From: Ruminococcus flavefaciens ND2009
Lineage (GTDB): Bacteria; Bacillota; Clostridia; Oscillospirales; Ruminococcaceae
Length of the DNA: 64,000 bases
Direction of reading: 5' to 3'
Assembly (NCBI RefSeq): GCF_000621785.1
Contig: NZ_JHXI01000015.1
Span: 1 to 64,000, forward strand
Made by a program: the position numbers and the translations under genes. Of this stretch, positions 15,782-24,244 are shown piece after piece. Below the pieces are notes generated by a model. That model worked only from the letters and a program-made list of their open reading frames with translations. It was not told where the DNA came from and did no database searches. Position 1 is the stretch's first letter. Every line of letters begins with the position of its first letter.

Positions 15782-17633
15782 AATTAACTATTAGCACTTC
15801 CTTTCTGCGCGAGCCAGATATACCGATTATATCACCTAATTCAATTATATTATAGTGGTTACGATTTATCCAACTTACAAGATTATCATTTACTTTTCCT
15901 TTATGTTCAATAACATAGGATAACATAAAGGGTATGTTGTCTTCATTCAGCTTATTTAAGAACTCAAACATATCACGTTCAAGTTTATCATTCCACCCAT
16001 TAAAGCCTCTTTTTCCGTCATTATAAGAGCCGGTTGTAAGCTTGTATGGCGGATCAAGGTATACAAAAGTATTGTTATCTATTTGGGGTAATAGATCGAA
16101 ATATTGTCCTGTCTTGAAAATGTATTCATTTTCTTTAATTGCTCTTGAAAAACTAATCATCTTTTCAAGAACTTTATCATTAAACCATCGCATTCCAACA
16201 GGATTATTAAACTCATGACTTCCGTTAAAGCGTATCTGCTGCTGATAACCATAAAGGATAATAGTATATAGCAGTCGAGGATCACGTTTATCCTCTGGAA
16301 AAGAATTATAATAAGCACGGGCTGCTTGATATGCTTCTGCATTTGCTTTTTCAAGCCCAAATTTATTTGTTATTCTTTTAATGTATAATAAATATTGATA
16401 TGTATCGTTCGTTTTGAACGATTCAACAAGCTCTGTAACAAAATGATTTATATCATTATAGATAATGGAATCAGCGCTGATGTTTATGCCTACATTAAAT
16501 CCACCGCCAAAAGCGTCTATAAATTTCTTGTAACGGGCAGGAGCGTGTGAACGAATATCAGATACGATTTTAGACTTGCTTCCTATGTAATTTAAAGGGG
16601 ATTCATATAAAACATCGGATTTGTCTTTTAGTTCAACAAAAAACAAGTATTCAAAATGCGCATTTGGATTGTTTGATTTCCAGTTCTGATACTTCTTATA
16701 TGAAATCTTTTTACAAACATAAGTTTCAGACTTGCCATAACGTTTCATAGCAGCTTCAATGTATTCTTTGGACATGAAGCCGTCATTATTATAGCTTAAT
16801 ATAACATAACGTGCTTTAGTTTTGGCAAGTATTCTATCAAAAAGAATGTTTGCTTTATATTCTTTTGACCAATCAGAACGCATTGGTGCTGTGCTTCGAG
16901 AACCTGTGACAGTACTTATTGACGGATTATCATCCAAAACGAGTGTTTCCAATAAATGGTACTGCGTTCCGTACTGATTTTGCGTATATGGTGGATCTAA
17001 ATACAAGATGTCACAATCAATAGTATCTATGATTTCTTCTATTTTAGAATTAAAAGTTGATAGCTTATGGCACTTATTTGTTTTGCTATCTACACGATCA
17101 AATACTATAGGCTTCAACGCACGTGCATCCCACTTCTTTAGGAAAGCACCGTACACACCAGCGGTATTTGATACATCAGAAACCGATTCGATTAAACAGG
17201 CAAGTAGATAATTATACTCATCATCAGTAATAAGTGAACTGTTTTTCCATTCTTCTATCTTTGAACGAAAAAAATCAATCCTCTCGGCATTTTCAGGCGT
17301 AAAATACATTCTTGATGATTCAGCAGGCGAATAGTTTTTATAAATAAACCCGTGAGCAACATCATTAGTGTTATTAAAATACTCAATTGGGTCGAAGCCT
17401 AATCTTGAAAATGAACAGTGCTGAGAACGTAATCTGCCACCTGTGTATACAACAGACCAGGTCAGATTGTCATTGATTATTATATTGTTATAGTACTCCT
17501 TAAAATAATCAGCAACAGAACCTGATCCGCAAAAAGCATCAAAGAAGGACAATTCTTTATTGATCAGTCCCTTATCAGATAATAACGAGTATATTTCTGA
17601 TACTATCGATTCTTTATTTCCTAAATAACGCAT
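15771..17633 (-). CDS. two-domain D12-class adenine-N6 DNA methyltransferase
   Basis: 620 residues made of two Dam/D12-type methyltransferase domains in one chain. First: 'RYLGNKESIVSEI' (2-14), SAM motif 'FDAFCGSGSV' (31-40), catalytic 'DPPY' (213-216). Second: 'NYIGSKSKIVSDI' (348-360), 'FIDAFGGGFNVG' (371-382), 'DPPY' (527-530). Each domain would methylate adenine in one strand of an asymmetric site, as in the fused M.FokI. This suggests the linked HNH enzyme cuts an asymmetric (Type IIS-like) sequence. Both motif sets look intact. The gene starts 237 bp downstream of rpsI on the same strand and has its own promoter. Confidence 0.9.
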   Translation of the reverse strand: MRYLGNKESIVSEIYSLLSDKGLINKELSFFDAFCGSGSVADYFKEYYNNIIINDNLTWSVVYTGGRLRSQHCSFSRLGFDPIEYFNNTNDVAHGFIYKNYSPAESSRMYFTPENAERIDFFRSKIEEWKNSSLITDDEYNYLLACLIESVSDVSNTAGVYGAFLKKWDARALKPIVFDRVDSKTNKCHKLSTFNSKIEEIIDTIDCDILYLDPPYTQNQYGTQYHLLETLVLDDNPSISTVTGSRSTAPMRSDWSKEYKANILFDRILAKTKARYVILSYNNDGFMSKEYIEAAMKRYGKSETYVCKKISYKKYQNWKSNNPNAHFEYLFFVELKDKSDVLYESPLNYIGSKSKIVSDIRSHAPARYKKFIDAFGGGFNVGINISADSIIYNDINHFVTELVESFKTNDTYQYLLYIKRITNKFGLEKANAEAYQAARAYYNSFPEDKRDPRLLYTIILYGYQQQIRFNGSHEFNNPVGMRWFNDKVLEKMISFSRAIKENEYIFKTGQYFDLLPQIDNNTFVYLDPPYKLTTGSYNDGKRGFNGWNDKLERDMFEFLNKLNEDNIPFMLSYVIEHKGKVNDNLVSWINRNHYNIIELGDIIGISGSRRKEVLIVNYEV

Positions 17634-17671
17634 TTAGACACTCCATATACACAAAACGAGCTTATAGCCTC

Positions 17672-17700
17672 ATTATAACATATTTTAATTAAAAATACAA
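17672..17700 (-). promoter_or_regulatory. promoter of the R-M operon
   Basis: Minus-strand TTGTAT (17700-17695), 17-nt spacer, TATAAT (17677-17672), ~40 nt before the ATG at 17633. Confidence 0.7.
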
Positions 17701-17713
17701 CAGGTTAATAAAT

Positions 17714-17742
17714 AAGGCATTCACCGCAAGGGCAAATGCCTT
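17714..17742. terminator. hairpin between rpsI and the R-M operon
   Basis: Arms 'aaggcatt' (17714-17721) and 'aatgcctt' (17735-17742). No clear T-run in the rpsI direction, so termination of rpsI read-through here is uncertain. Confidence 0.45.
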
Positions 17743-17750
17743 AAATTCTT

Positions 17751-17781
17751 GTTAGTTACCCGTTAGTTACGTGTTAGTTAC
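17751..17781 (+). repeat. right integrase arm-site repeats
   Basis: Three 'gttagttac' units at 17751, 17762 and 17773, exactly 11 bp apart, ~90 bp inside the right core. Shares the 19-mer at 17762-17780 with the left end in the same orientation. Confidence 0.6.
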
Positions 17782-17869
17782 CGTCCGAAATTCAACATAT
17801 TTCAGATAAACCCAAACCGAACAAAACAGCGTAAATACGTGATTTTGAATACTCCCAACAGGGATAAAA

Positions 17870-17881
17870 TTATCTCTTTGA
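17870..17881. other. right attachment core (attR side) in rpsI
   Basis: 'ttatctctttga' contains the stop and last sense codons of rpsI (minus: TCA AAG AGA TAA). The left copy has TCG in place of TCA, a silent change that fits an element-supplied gene end. Confidence 0.7.
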
Positions 17882-18271
17882 GAACTGAGGAGCACGACGT
17901 GCAGCCTTGAGACCGTACTTCTTTCTCTCCTTCATTCTGGGGTCACGAGTGAGGAATCCGGCCTTCTTGAGAGTGGGGCGGAGCTCAGCATCGAACTCGA
18001 GAAGAGCTCTTGAGATACCGTGTCTGATAGCACCGGCCTGACCTGTAACGCCGCCGCCTGCAACTGTGCAGATAACGTCGAACTTCTCTACATTGTCAGT
18101 GAGTGCGAGGGGCTGACGAACGATGAGCTTGAGAGTCTCAAGACCGAAGTAATCGTCGATGCCTCTGCCGTTGATGGTTACATTACCTGAACCGGGGTAA
18201 ATTCTGACTCTTGCTACGGAGTGCTTTCTTCTGCCTGTGCCGTAGTAGTATTTAACTTTTGATTCGTACAT
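17870..18271 (-). CDS. rpsI: 30S ribosomal protein S9
   Basis: 133 residues, normal length. Typical start '[19 protein letters not shown]' and end '[20 protein letters not shown]' plus 'FSKR', the conserved C-terminal tail that reaches the P-site tRNA. Directly downstream of rplM (16 nt gap, AGGAGG present), the standard operon. Its 3' end is the attachment site of the integrative element and its last codons were probably replaced on integration; the protein stays intact. The native terminator now lies at 4782-4811. Confidence 0.98.
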   Translation of the reverse strand: MYESKVKYYYGTGRRKHSVARVRIYPGSGNVTINGRGIDDYFGLETLKLIVRQPLALTDNVEKFDVICTVAGGGVTGQAGAIRHGISRALLEFDAELRPTLKKAGFLTRDPRMKERKKYGLKAARRAPQFSKR

Positions 18272-18287
18272 TTAAAAGCACCTCCTA

Positions 18288-18716
18288 TTAAAGCTCGTAA
18301 GCAACAGGCTTCTGAGCCTCCTGCTTGTGATTAGCGTCCTTGTAGGTTCTGAGTCTCTTGAGCTGAGCTCTGCCGAGGCTGTTGTTGGGAAGCATTCCGT
18401 TAACAGCGATCATCATAGCTCTGTCAGCCTGCTCAGCCATCATGTCCTTGTAAGAAATGGACTTGAGTCCGCCGATCCAGCCTGTGTGCCAGTAGTACTT
18501 CTTCTGCTCCAGCTTTCTGCCTGTGAGAACAGCCTTAGCGCAGTTGATAACGATAACGTGATCTCCGCAGTCTACGTTGGGAGTGTAAGTGGGCTTGTGC
18601 TTGCCTCTGAGGATGTGAGCAGCCTTGGCAGCAACTCTACCCAGCGGCTTACCCTCGGCGTCGAGGATATACCATGTACGGCTTACTTCAGCCGGTTTTG
18701 TCAGTGTAGTTGACAT
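18288..18716 (-). CDS. rplM: 50S ribosomal protein L13
   Basis: 142 residues from the ATG at 18716, preceded by AGGAGG; the longer open frame upstream is the leader, not coding. Conserved blocks 'RTWYILDAEGKPLGRVAAKA', 'LRGKHKPTYTPNVDCGD', 'YYWHTGWIGGLKSISYKDMM' and 'GMLPNNSLGRAQLKRLRTYK'. First gene of the rplM-rpsI operon. The promoter and a structured leader lie upstream. Confidence 0.98.
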   Translation of the reverse strand: MSTTLTKPAEVSRTWYILDAEGKPLGRVAAKAAHILRGKHKPTYTPNVDCGDHVIVINCAKAVLTGRKLEQKKYYWHTGWIGGLKSISYKDMMAEQADRAMMIAVNGMLPNNSLGRAQLKRLRTYKDANHKQEAQKPVAYEL

Positions 18717-18846
18717 AAATTTTTCCTCCTGTAAAATATTTTCAGAACGGAAAGCGAGTACGGAAACAAGAGGCAGAACCTCTGACAACGGTCGGAAGCC
18801 GCTGCCTCTTGCTTCCCGAAAAAACGCCATTACCGTTTGCAGTGCA
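18717..18846 (-). ncRNA. structured leader of rplM (L13-leader-like)
   Basis: A ~130-nt untranslated leader between the promoter and rplM. It holds a perfect 10-bp stem 'caagaggcag' (18811-18802 on the minus strand) with 'ctgcctcttg' (18776-18767). An outer pairing of 'aaacgg' and 'ccgttc' is possible around it. The position and central stem resemble the L13 leader motif of Firmicutes, where L13 represses its own operon; this match is from memory. Confidence 0.5.
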
Positions 18847-18852
18847 AGAATT

Positions 18853-18881
18853 ATTATACACGATATAGAAGGTAATGTCAA
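18853..18881 (-). promoter_or_regulatory. consensus promoter of rplM-rpsI
   Basis: Minus-strand TTGACA (18881-18876), 17-nt spacer, TATAAT (18858-18853): a perfect sigma-A promoter, as expected for ribosomal genes. Confidence 0.88.
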
Positions 18882-19128
18882 GGCTTTTTCTGAGATTTTT
18901 TTAATATATACCCTGTTTTCTCTTGCAATCGCTCTGTTTTTCTCTCAATCTCTCCGTTTCTCGTGTTTCATTTCAGTTTTGCGAAGTAGAAAAAAGGGGA
19001 GGTTTCCCCTCGAATTATATGCACTTTTTCCATAGGGTCGCAGCAGTCATTTATTGCTGAAACTGACCGTTTTTGTATGGAATAGCACAGCTGTCTTGCC
19101 AATTATTGCTCATTATACCGTGGTCTCA

Positions 19129-19157
19129 TTGACTTATTTGTGCAATTGTGCTACAAT
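19129..19157 (+). promoter_or_regulatory. promoter of the GH10 xylanase gene
   Basis: TTGACT (19129-19134), 17-nt spacer, TACAAT (19152-19157), with TG at the extended -10 position. The spacer end 'attgtgc' resembles that of the GH5 promoter at 37237. Otherwise 18882-19192 shows nothing further. Confidence 0.7.
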
Positions 19158-19192
19158 GAAGATACAAAAATTTATTTTTGGAGGAATTTACT

Positions 19193-21229
19193 ATGAAAGG
19201 AAAAAACATCAACAAGGTTGTTGCAGGTGTTATGGGTGCAGCTATAGCATTTTCTTCAACAGCCTCAGCTGTATACGCGGTAGCACCCGCAAATGTACAG
19301 CTGACAAACGCAAAGGTATCTGCATCAGCAGAGGGCGAAGTCGTATATGAACTCGGCTTTGAGAGCGAGGATGACCTTGCTAACTGGTCCAACCGCGGCG
19401 GAGACGATACCACAAAGGTCTCTATTTCGGCAGATGCTGCAAAGAGCGGCAAGAGCGGACTTCTTGCAAGCGGCAGATCCGAGAGCTGGAACGGTCCCGC
19501 ATTCCGTCTTGACGGAGTTCTTGAGCCCAATACTCAGTATTATCTCAGCGCTTCTGTCAAGGGCAAGTACTACACAAGCGCAATGCTGAGCTTCCAGTCT
19601 TCAGCAGACGGAGTTACATCCTATTCCAACCTGGTACAGAACCTCAACGGCAGCGACTGGATGAGCGTCAAGGACGTTCCGATCAGCTACAGCGACGGCA
19701 TGGAGGGAGTATACGTTTACTTCGAGGGCGGCTCTGATGATCTTTATGTTGACGATTTCAAGATCGTAAAGGCTCCCCATATCGATATTGAGAAGGATCT
19801 TCCCTCACTCAGCGAGCTGTACAAGGACAAGTTCAAGATCGGTACTGCTCTTACTCCCGAGGATCTGGCTTCACAGCCCTTTATGGACCTTGTTCAGAAG
19901 CACTTCGGCGAGAGCATCACAGTGGGCAACCAGATGAAGCCCGACTATGTTCTCAACAAGGACGCTACACTTAAATATTTTGAAGAGACAGGCGACGATG
20001 AGACTCCTCAGATCAGCTTTGCACAGGCTAAGCCCGTTCTCAACTATGCAAGAAAATACGGTATCCCTGTAAGAGTCCACACACTTGTATGGCACAGCCA
20101 GACTCCTGAGTGGTTCTTCAAGGAGGACTTTGACGAAAAGAAGGATTACGTTTCACCTGAAAAGATGACAAAGCGTATGGAGAACTACATCAAGAGCTAT
20201 TTCGAGACTCTTACAGCTCTCTATCCTGATATTGACTTCTATGCCTGCGACGTTGTAAACGAGGCATGGCAGAACGACGGTACTCCCCGTAAGCCCGGCC
20301 ACTGCGGTCAGTCCAACAACTATGAGGCTTCCGACTGGGTAGCTGTTTACGGCGACAACTCATTCATCGACTACGCATTCAAGTTCGCAAGACAGTATGC
20401 TCCCGAGGGCTGTAAGCTCTATTACAACGACTTCAACGAGTATATGGACAAGAAGAAGGCTATCTGCGAAATGGCAGAGAGACTCAAGGCAGCAGGCAAC
20501 ATCGACGGTATCGGTATGCAGTCTCACCTTGACGTAAGACAGAGCATGGATGCTGCTTTCCCATCACTGGGTATGTATGAGAGCGCTCTCAAGGATTATA
20601 CTTCATTAGGCCTTGATGTTCAGATCACAGAGCTTGACGTTACTGTTCAGGAGAACTCAGGCGACAAGTACTTCGACGTACAGGCTCAGTACTACAAGGG
20701 TCTCTTCGATCTCTATGAGAAGTACAGCGACAAGCTTTCAGCTGTTATCTTCTGGGGCGTTACAGATCCCAAGAGCTGGAGAAAGACACAGAATCCTCTT
20801 ATCTTCGACGGCGACTTCAAGGCTAAGCCCGCTTTCACTTCCATCGTTGGAAGCAGAACAGCTGCTGATCCTGTAAGAACAACTATTGCAGGCGGCGAAG
20901 TAAAGACTACTACCACAACCACCACAACAACAGAAACCACAACTACTACATCAACTACCACTCCCCAGGGTGGAATTCTTGAGATATTATGGGGCGATAC
21001 CAACTGCGACGACAAGGTCGAGCTGGCTGACGCTATCCTCATCATGCAGGCACTTGCCAACCCCGACAAGTACGGCGAGAAGGGTACTGCTGAAAAGCAC
21101 CTTACCTCACAGGGCAAGATGAACGGCGATGTTGACGATTCCACCGAAGGTCTGACACCCAACGATGCTCTCTTCATTCAGGAGTATCTCCTCCATACCA
21201 GAGAGTCTCTCATACCTTCCAAAAAGTAA
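19193..21229 (+). CDS. cellulosomal endo-1,4-beta-xylanase: CBM22-like + GH10 + dockerin
   Basis: 678 residues from the ATG at 19193 (GGAGGA upstream). Order: signal peptide (1-~30, 'VVAGVMGAAIAFSSTASAVYAV'-like core); CBM22/CBM4_9-like beta-sandwich (~38-195, 'LGFESEDDLANWSNRGGDD'); GH10 barrel (~210-555) with acid/base Glu357 in 'DVVNEAWQ' and nucleophile Glu480 in 'ITELDV'; Thr-rich linker (~570-592); dockerin (~600-678) with two calcium loops, 'GDTNCDDKVELADAILIMQ' and 'NGDVDDSTEGLTPNDALFIQ'. Secreted; cleaves xylan chains and docks to a scaffoldin cohesin not encoded in this window. Single-gene unit with its own promoter and terminator. Confidence 0.95.
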   Translation: MKGKNINKVVAGVMGAAIAFSSTASAVYAVAPANVQLTNAKVSASAEGEVVYELGFESEDDLANWSNRGGDDTTKVSISADAAKSGKSGLLASGRSESWNGPAFRLDGVLEPNTQYYLSASVKGKYYTSAMLSFQSSADGVTSYSNLVQNLNGSDWMSVKDVPISYSDGMEGVYVYFEGGSDDLYVDDFKIVKAPHIDIEKDLPSLSELYKDKFKIGTALTPEDLASQPFMDLVQKHFGESITVGNQMKPDYVLNKDATLKYFEETGDDETPQISFAQAKPVLNYARKYGIPVRVHTLVWHSQTPEWFFKEDFDEKKDYVSPEKMTKRMENYIKSYFETLTALYPDIDFYACDVVNEAWQNDGTPRKPGHCGQSNNYEASDWVAVYGDNSFIDYAFKFARQYAPEGCKLYYNDFNEYMDKKKAICEMAERLKAAGNIDGIGMQSHLDVRQSMDAAFPSLGMYESALKDYTSLGLDVQITELDVTVQENSGDKYFDVQAQYYKGLFDLYEKYSDKLSAVIFWGVTDPKSWRKTQNPLIFDGDFKAKPAFTSIVGSRTAADPVRTTIAGGEVKTTTTTTTTTETTTTTSTTTPQGGILEILWGDTNCDDKVELADAILIMQALANPDKYGEKGTAEKHLTSQGKMNGDVDDSTEGLTPNDALFIQEYLLHTRESLIPSKK

Positions 21230-21239
21230 AAAACTACAG

Positions 21240-21270
21240 GCTGCACGGCTTTGCCGTGCAGCTTTTTTTT
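21240..21270 (+). terminator. terminator of the GH10 gene
   Basis: Stem 'gctgcacgg' / 'ccgtgcagc' followed by eight Ts. Confidence 0.92.
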
Positions 21271-21371
21271 ACGCTATATTGACTTATTCTCCGTTATGTG
21301 ATATGATATTTCTATGATATTGCCCCGCTATCGGGCACTATACTTACGAATAACTATCAAGGAGTGTTTTT

Positions 21372-22043
21372 ATGAGTCTTTTCAGCAGAAATCAAGGCTA
21401 CACAGCAAAGCCTGCATCACCGGCCGCAGCAATCATCGTTTTCGGAATTATCTTCGCAATATCACTGTTTTTCGGCATCAGCGGTCTTATGGGAGACAGC
21501 CGCAGTCTGGATCAGGCGTTTGAGATCGGTCTGGACAAGGATACCGTTGTAAGCGGCGTTCCGTCCTATGGAGCTCCACAGCCCAATCTTGACTATGAGC
21601 ACGGCATAAACTCGGTAACTATCGGACATGAGTACTACTACATGATTATGGACGAGTCTCAGGACAATGTACTTCTTGTCCGCGCCGATAAGGACTTCGG
21701 TGACAATTTCGACAGCGAAAGCTTTGAAAACGTGAAGGGAGCCTCCGTAAAGGGAAAGGTAAGGACTGCCTCAAATGATGTAACAGCAAAGTTCAGCGAT
21801 CTCACCACCATTCTGAACCCCACACTCATGTATATCGACACCACCTATAAGAGCCGGAGCATAAAGTGGTTCATCATTGCAGCTATCAATCTGCTCCTTG
21901 TTGCAACAGTTGTCCTGAACTGTGTTATAAAGGGCAGAAACGGCGGCTCAGCCGGAGTTGTGGGCGGTCTCATAGGCTTCGTGGATCTGGCAGGAATGCT
22001 TGTGGCAGGCTATCTGCTCATCTACAATATCCTTCTGAACTGA
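21372..22043 (+). CDS. membrane protein of unknown function
   Basis: 223 residues from an ATG preceded by AAGGAGTG. One membrane segment near 20-42 ('AAIIVFGIIFAISLFFGISG'). A polar, probably outer domain (~45-160) contains 'GHEYYYMIMDESQDNVLLVR'. Two more segments follow at ~163-186 and ~197-220. No signal cleavage site, no catalytic motif and no known family recognised. Alone between the xylanase terminator and the proS promoter. Confidence 0.7.
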   Translation: MSLFSRNQGYTAKPASPAAAIIVFGIIFAISLFFGISGLMGDSRSLDQAFEIGLDKDTVVSGVPSYGAPQPNLDYEHGINSVTIGHEYYYMIMDESQDNVLLVRADKDFGDNFDSESFENVKGASVKGKVRTASNDVTAKFSDLTTILNPTLMYIDTTYKSRSIKWFIIAAINLLLVATVVLNCVIKGRNGGSAGVVGGLIGFVDLAGMLVAGYLLIYNILLN

Positions 22044-22063
22044 GCGGATAAGCCTTTTTTGCA

Positions 22064-22092
22064 TTGACAACAGGCATAATAAATGATATAAT
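22064..22092 (+). promoter_or_regulatory. promoter of proS
   Basis: TTGACA (22064-22069), 17-nt spacer, TATAAT (22087-22092), ~40 nt before the ATG at 22134. No room for a T-box leader. Confidence 0.85.
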
Positions 22093-22133
22093 AAATATAT
22101 CTATCTAAAATATAACAGAAAGAGGTCATATAT

Positions 22134-23579
22134 ATGGCAAAAGATAAAAAGCTGGTATCTGAGATAACCTCAATGGACGAGGATTTCGCTCAGTGGTATA
22201 CCGACATCTGCAAGAAGGCAGAGCTTATTGAATATACAAGCGTCAAGGGCTGTATGGTAATACGCCCCTACGGCTATGCTATATGGGAGAATATGCAGCA
22301 TATCCTTGATACTACCTTCAAGGAAACCGGCCATGAGAATGTATGTATGCCTATGTTCATTCCCGAGAGCCTTCTCCAGAAGGAAAAGGACCACGTTGAG
22401 GGCTTTGCTCCCGAGGTTGCATGGGTAACTTACGGCGGCAACGAAAAGCTTGAGGACAGGCTCTGTGTACGTCCTACATCAGAGACCCTTTTCTGCGAGC
22501 ATTACGCTAATATCGTTCACTCCTACCGCGACCTTCCCAAGCTGTACAACCAGTGGGTAAGCGTTGTTCGCTGGGAGAAGACCACACGTCCCTTCCTCCG
22601 TTCAAGAGAGTTCCTCTGGCAGGAGGGTCACACCATACACGCTACAGCTGAGGAGGCTATTGAGGAGACAGAGCGTATGCTGAACGTATATGCGGATTTC
22701 TGCGAGAAGTCCCTTGCTATGCCTGTTATAAAGGGCAAGAAGACAGAGAGCGATAAGTTCGCAGGAGCTGTTTCCACATATGCTATCGAGGCTCTTATGC
22801 ACGACGGTAAGGCACTTCAGGCAGGTACCTCACACTACTTCGGCGACGGCTTCGCAAAGGCTTTCGGCATTGAGTATACAGACAAGGAAAACAAGAGAGT
22901 CAATCCCCACCAGACCAGCTGGGGCGTTACAACACGTCTTATCGGTGCAGTCATCATGACTCACGGTGATAACAGCGGTCTTGTTCTTCCTCCCGCAGTT
23001 GCTCCTGTACAGGCAGTTATCGTGCCTATCGCCCAGCACAAGGAGGGCGTTCTTGACAAGGCAGGCGAGCTCTTCAACGAGCTCAAGGCAGCAGGTATCA
23101 GAGTAAAGCTTGACGACAGCGAGAACTCACCCGGCTGGAAGTTCGCAGAATACGAGATGAAGGGCGTACCTGTACGTATTGAGATAGGTCCCCGTGATAT
23201 AGAGGAAAATCAGTGCGTTGTCGCTATCCGTTACAGCGGCGAGAAGAAAACAGTAGCACTGGGCGACCTTGCAACATATGTAAAGGCTCTCCTTGAAAAG
23301 GAGATACCCGAGGGTATGTTCAACAAGGCTGCTGAGAACCGCGCAAACAGAACATATGCCTGCACAACTATTGACGAGATAAACAAGGCTCTTGAGGAGC
23401 ACGGCGACGGCTTCGTAAAGGCAATGTGGTGCGGCGACGAGGCTTGTGAGGACGAGATAAAGGAAAAGACAGGCGTCGGCTCAAGATGTATCCCCTTCGA
23501 GCAGGAGAAACTCAGCGACAAGTGCGTCTGCTGCGGCAAGCCTGCAAAGTGCATGGTATACTGGGGCAAGGCATATTGA
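22134..23579 (+). CDS. proS: prolyl-tRNA synthetase (short, archaeal/eukaryote-like type)
   Basis: 481 residues. Class II motifs: motif 2 region '[20 protein letters not shown]' with 'HTIHAT', and motif 3 region '[20 protein letters not shown]' with 'VLPPAVAP'. An anticodon-binding domain follows (~285-385), then a C-terminal extension with '[10 protein letters not shown]' that probably binds zinc and ends '..WGKAY'. This is the short type without the editing insertion, present in many Firmicutes. Charges tRNA-Pro; a tRNA-Pro(UGG) gene lies at 62751. Confidence 0.97.
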   Translation: MAKDKKLVSEITSMDEDFAQWYTDICKKAELIEYTSVKGCMVIRPYGYAIWENMQHILDTTFKETGHENVCMPMFIPESLLQKEKDHVEGFAPEVAWVTYGGNEKLEDRLCVRPTSETLFCEHYANIVHSYRDLPKLYNQWVSVVRWEKTTRPFLRSREFLWQEGHTIHATAEEAIEETERMLNVYADFCEKSLAMPVIKGKKTESDKFAGAVSTYAIEALMHDGKALQAGTSHYFGDGFAKAFGIEYTDKENKRVNPHQTSWGVTTRLIGAVIMTHGDNSGLVLPPAVAPVQAVIVPIAQHKEGVLDKAGELFNELKAAGIRVKLDDSENSPGWKFAEYEMKGVPVRIEIGPRDIEENQCVVAIRYSGEKKTVALGDLATYVKALLEKEIPEGMFNKAAENRANRTYACTTIDEINKALEEHGDGFVKAMWCGDEACEDEIKEKTGVGSRCIPFEQEKLSDKCVCCGKPAKCMVYWGKAY

Positions 23580-23613
23580 TCGCCCCATAGCTTAACGCGA
23601 TACACAGAAATAG

Positions 23614-23647
23614 TGCCCCTAAGTTTTCAGATGACGGCTTAGGGGCA
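23614..23647 (+). terminator. terminator-like hairpin after proS
   Basis: Ten-bp arms 'tgcccctaag' (23614-23623) and 'cttaggggca' (23638-23647). Similar 'gcccct..aggggc' hairpins end several genes here (2242, 26321, 43582, 58451). Confidence 0.75.
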
Positions 23648-23781
23648 TCGTATTAAAGACTGTCAGCAGACAGATGTCAAAATAGTTTGCTTATACAAAC
23701 ATAAAACAGGTTTACTTCAGGTAACACCTACCCATTTTGTATATATAATATGTTATAATCAATTGACTTAGGTTTTCAGAG

Positions 23782-24231
23782 GTGAGACTTATCAAAACAG
23801 TTGAGATCTTCACAGACGGCGCCTGCAGCGGCAATCCCGGTCCCGGCGGATACGGTGTTGTGCTCCGCTATAACGGCGTGGAAAAGGAGCTTTCCGGCGG
23901 CGACAGCGCCACCACCAACAACAGAATGGAGCTCCTGGGCGTTATTACGGGACTTTCCGCACTCAAGGAGCCATGTAAGGTGATACTTACCACCGACAGC
24001 AAGTATGTGGTGGACAGCGTCACAAAGGGCTGGGTATACGGCTGGAAGAAAAAGGGCTGGATAAAATCCGACAAGAAGCCCGCACTCAATGTAGACCTCT
24101 GGGAGCAGCTCCTGCCTCTGCTGGAAAAGCATGAGGTGACCTTCAACTGGGTCAAGGGACACGCAGGTCATCCCGAAAATGAACGCTGCGACAGGCTTGC
24201 CGTGGAGCAGCGCGATATATATGCAAAATAG
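23782..24231 (+). CDS. rnhA: ribonuclease HI
   Basis: 149 residues. All catalytic acidic motifs are visible: '[19 protein letters not shown]' (first Asp), '[14 protein letters not shown]' (Glu), '[12 protein letters not shown]' (Asp) and '[17 protein letters not shown]' (last Asp and flexible His loop). Degrades RNA in RNA-DNA hybrids. Start is GTG at 23782, the only in-frame start after a stop at 23764; AGAGG abuts it, an unusually tight RBS. Thirteen nt before nifS, so probably co-transcribed. Confidence 0.95.
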   Translation: MRLIKTVEIFTDGACSGNPGPGGYGVVLRYNGVEKELSGGDSATTNNRMELLGVITGLSALKEPCKVILTTDSKYVVDSVTKGWVYGWKKKGWIKSDKKPALNVDLWEQLLPLLEKHEVTFNWVKGHAGHPENERCDRLAVEQRDIYAK

Positions 24232-24244
24232 GAGGAATCTACCA

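Larger units (their letters stand above)
4829..17881. mobile_element. integrative mobilizable element inserted in the 3' end of rpsI
   Basis: About 13.0 kb between two copies of the 12-bp core 'ttatctcttYga' (4829-4840 and 17870-17881); the right copy is the end of rpsI. Just inside each end lie 11-bp-period direct repeats of 'gttagttac' (two on the left, three on the right), including an identical 19-mer at 4882-4900 and 17762-17780, as expected for integrase arm sites. Genes inside: tyrosine integrase, XRE regulator, HTH protein, primase/helicase, MobC, a 70-residue protein, an R-M system and an IS66-interrupted HEPN-motif gene. Without the IS66 and one target copy it would be ~10.3 kb. No relaxase or conjugation genes are present, so it must be mobilized by another element. 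Integration in rpsI 3' ends is known for Firmicute elements (from memory). Confidence 0.8.

Noticed and set aside
17751..17781. Possible short CRISPR-like array ('gttagttac' x3)
   Set aside because: Units are 9 bp with 2-bp gaps; repeat and spacer sizes are wrong. Integrase arm sites fit better.
22044..22133. T-box riboswitch before proS
   Set aside because: The promoter lies only ~40 nt from the start codon; no room for a T-box leader.
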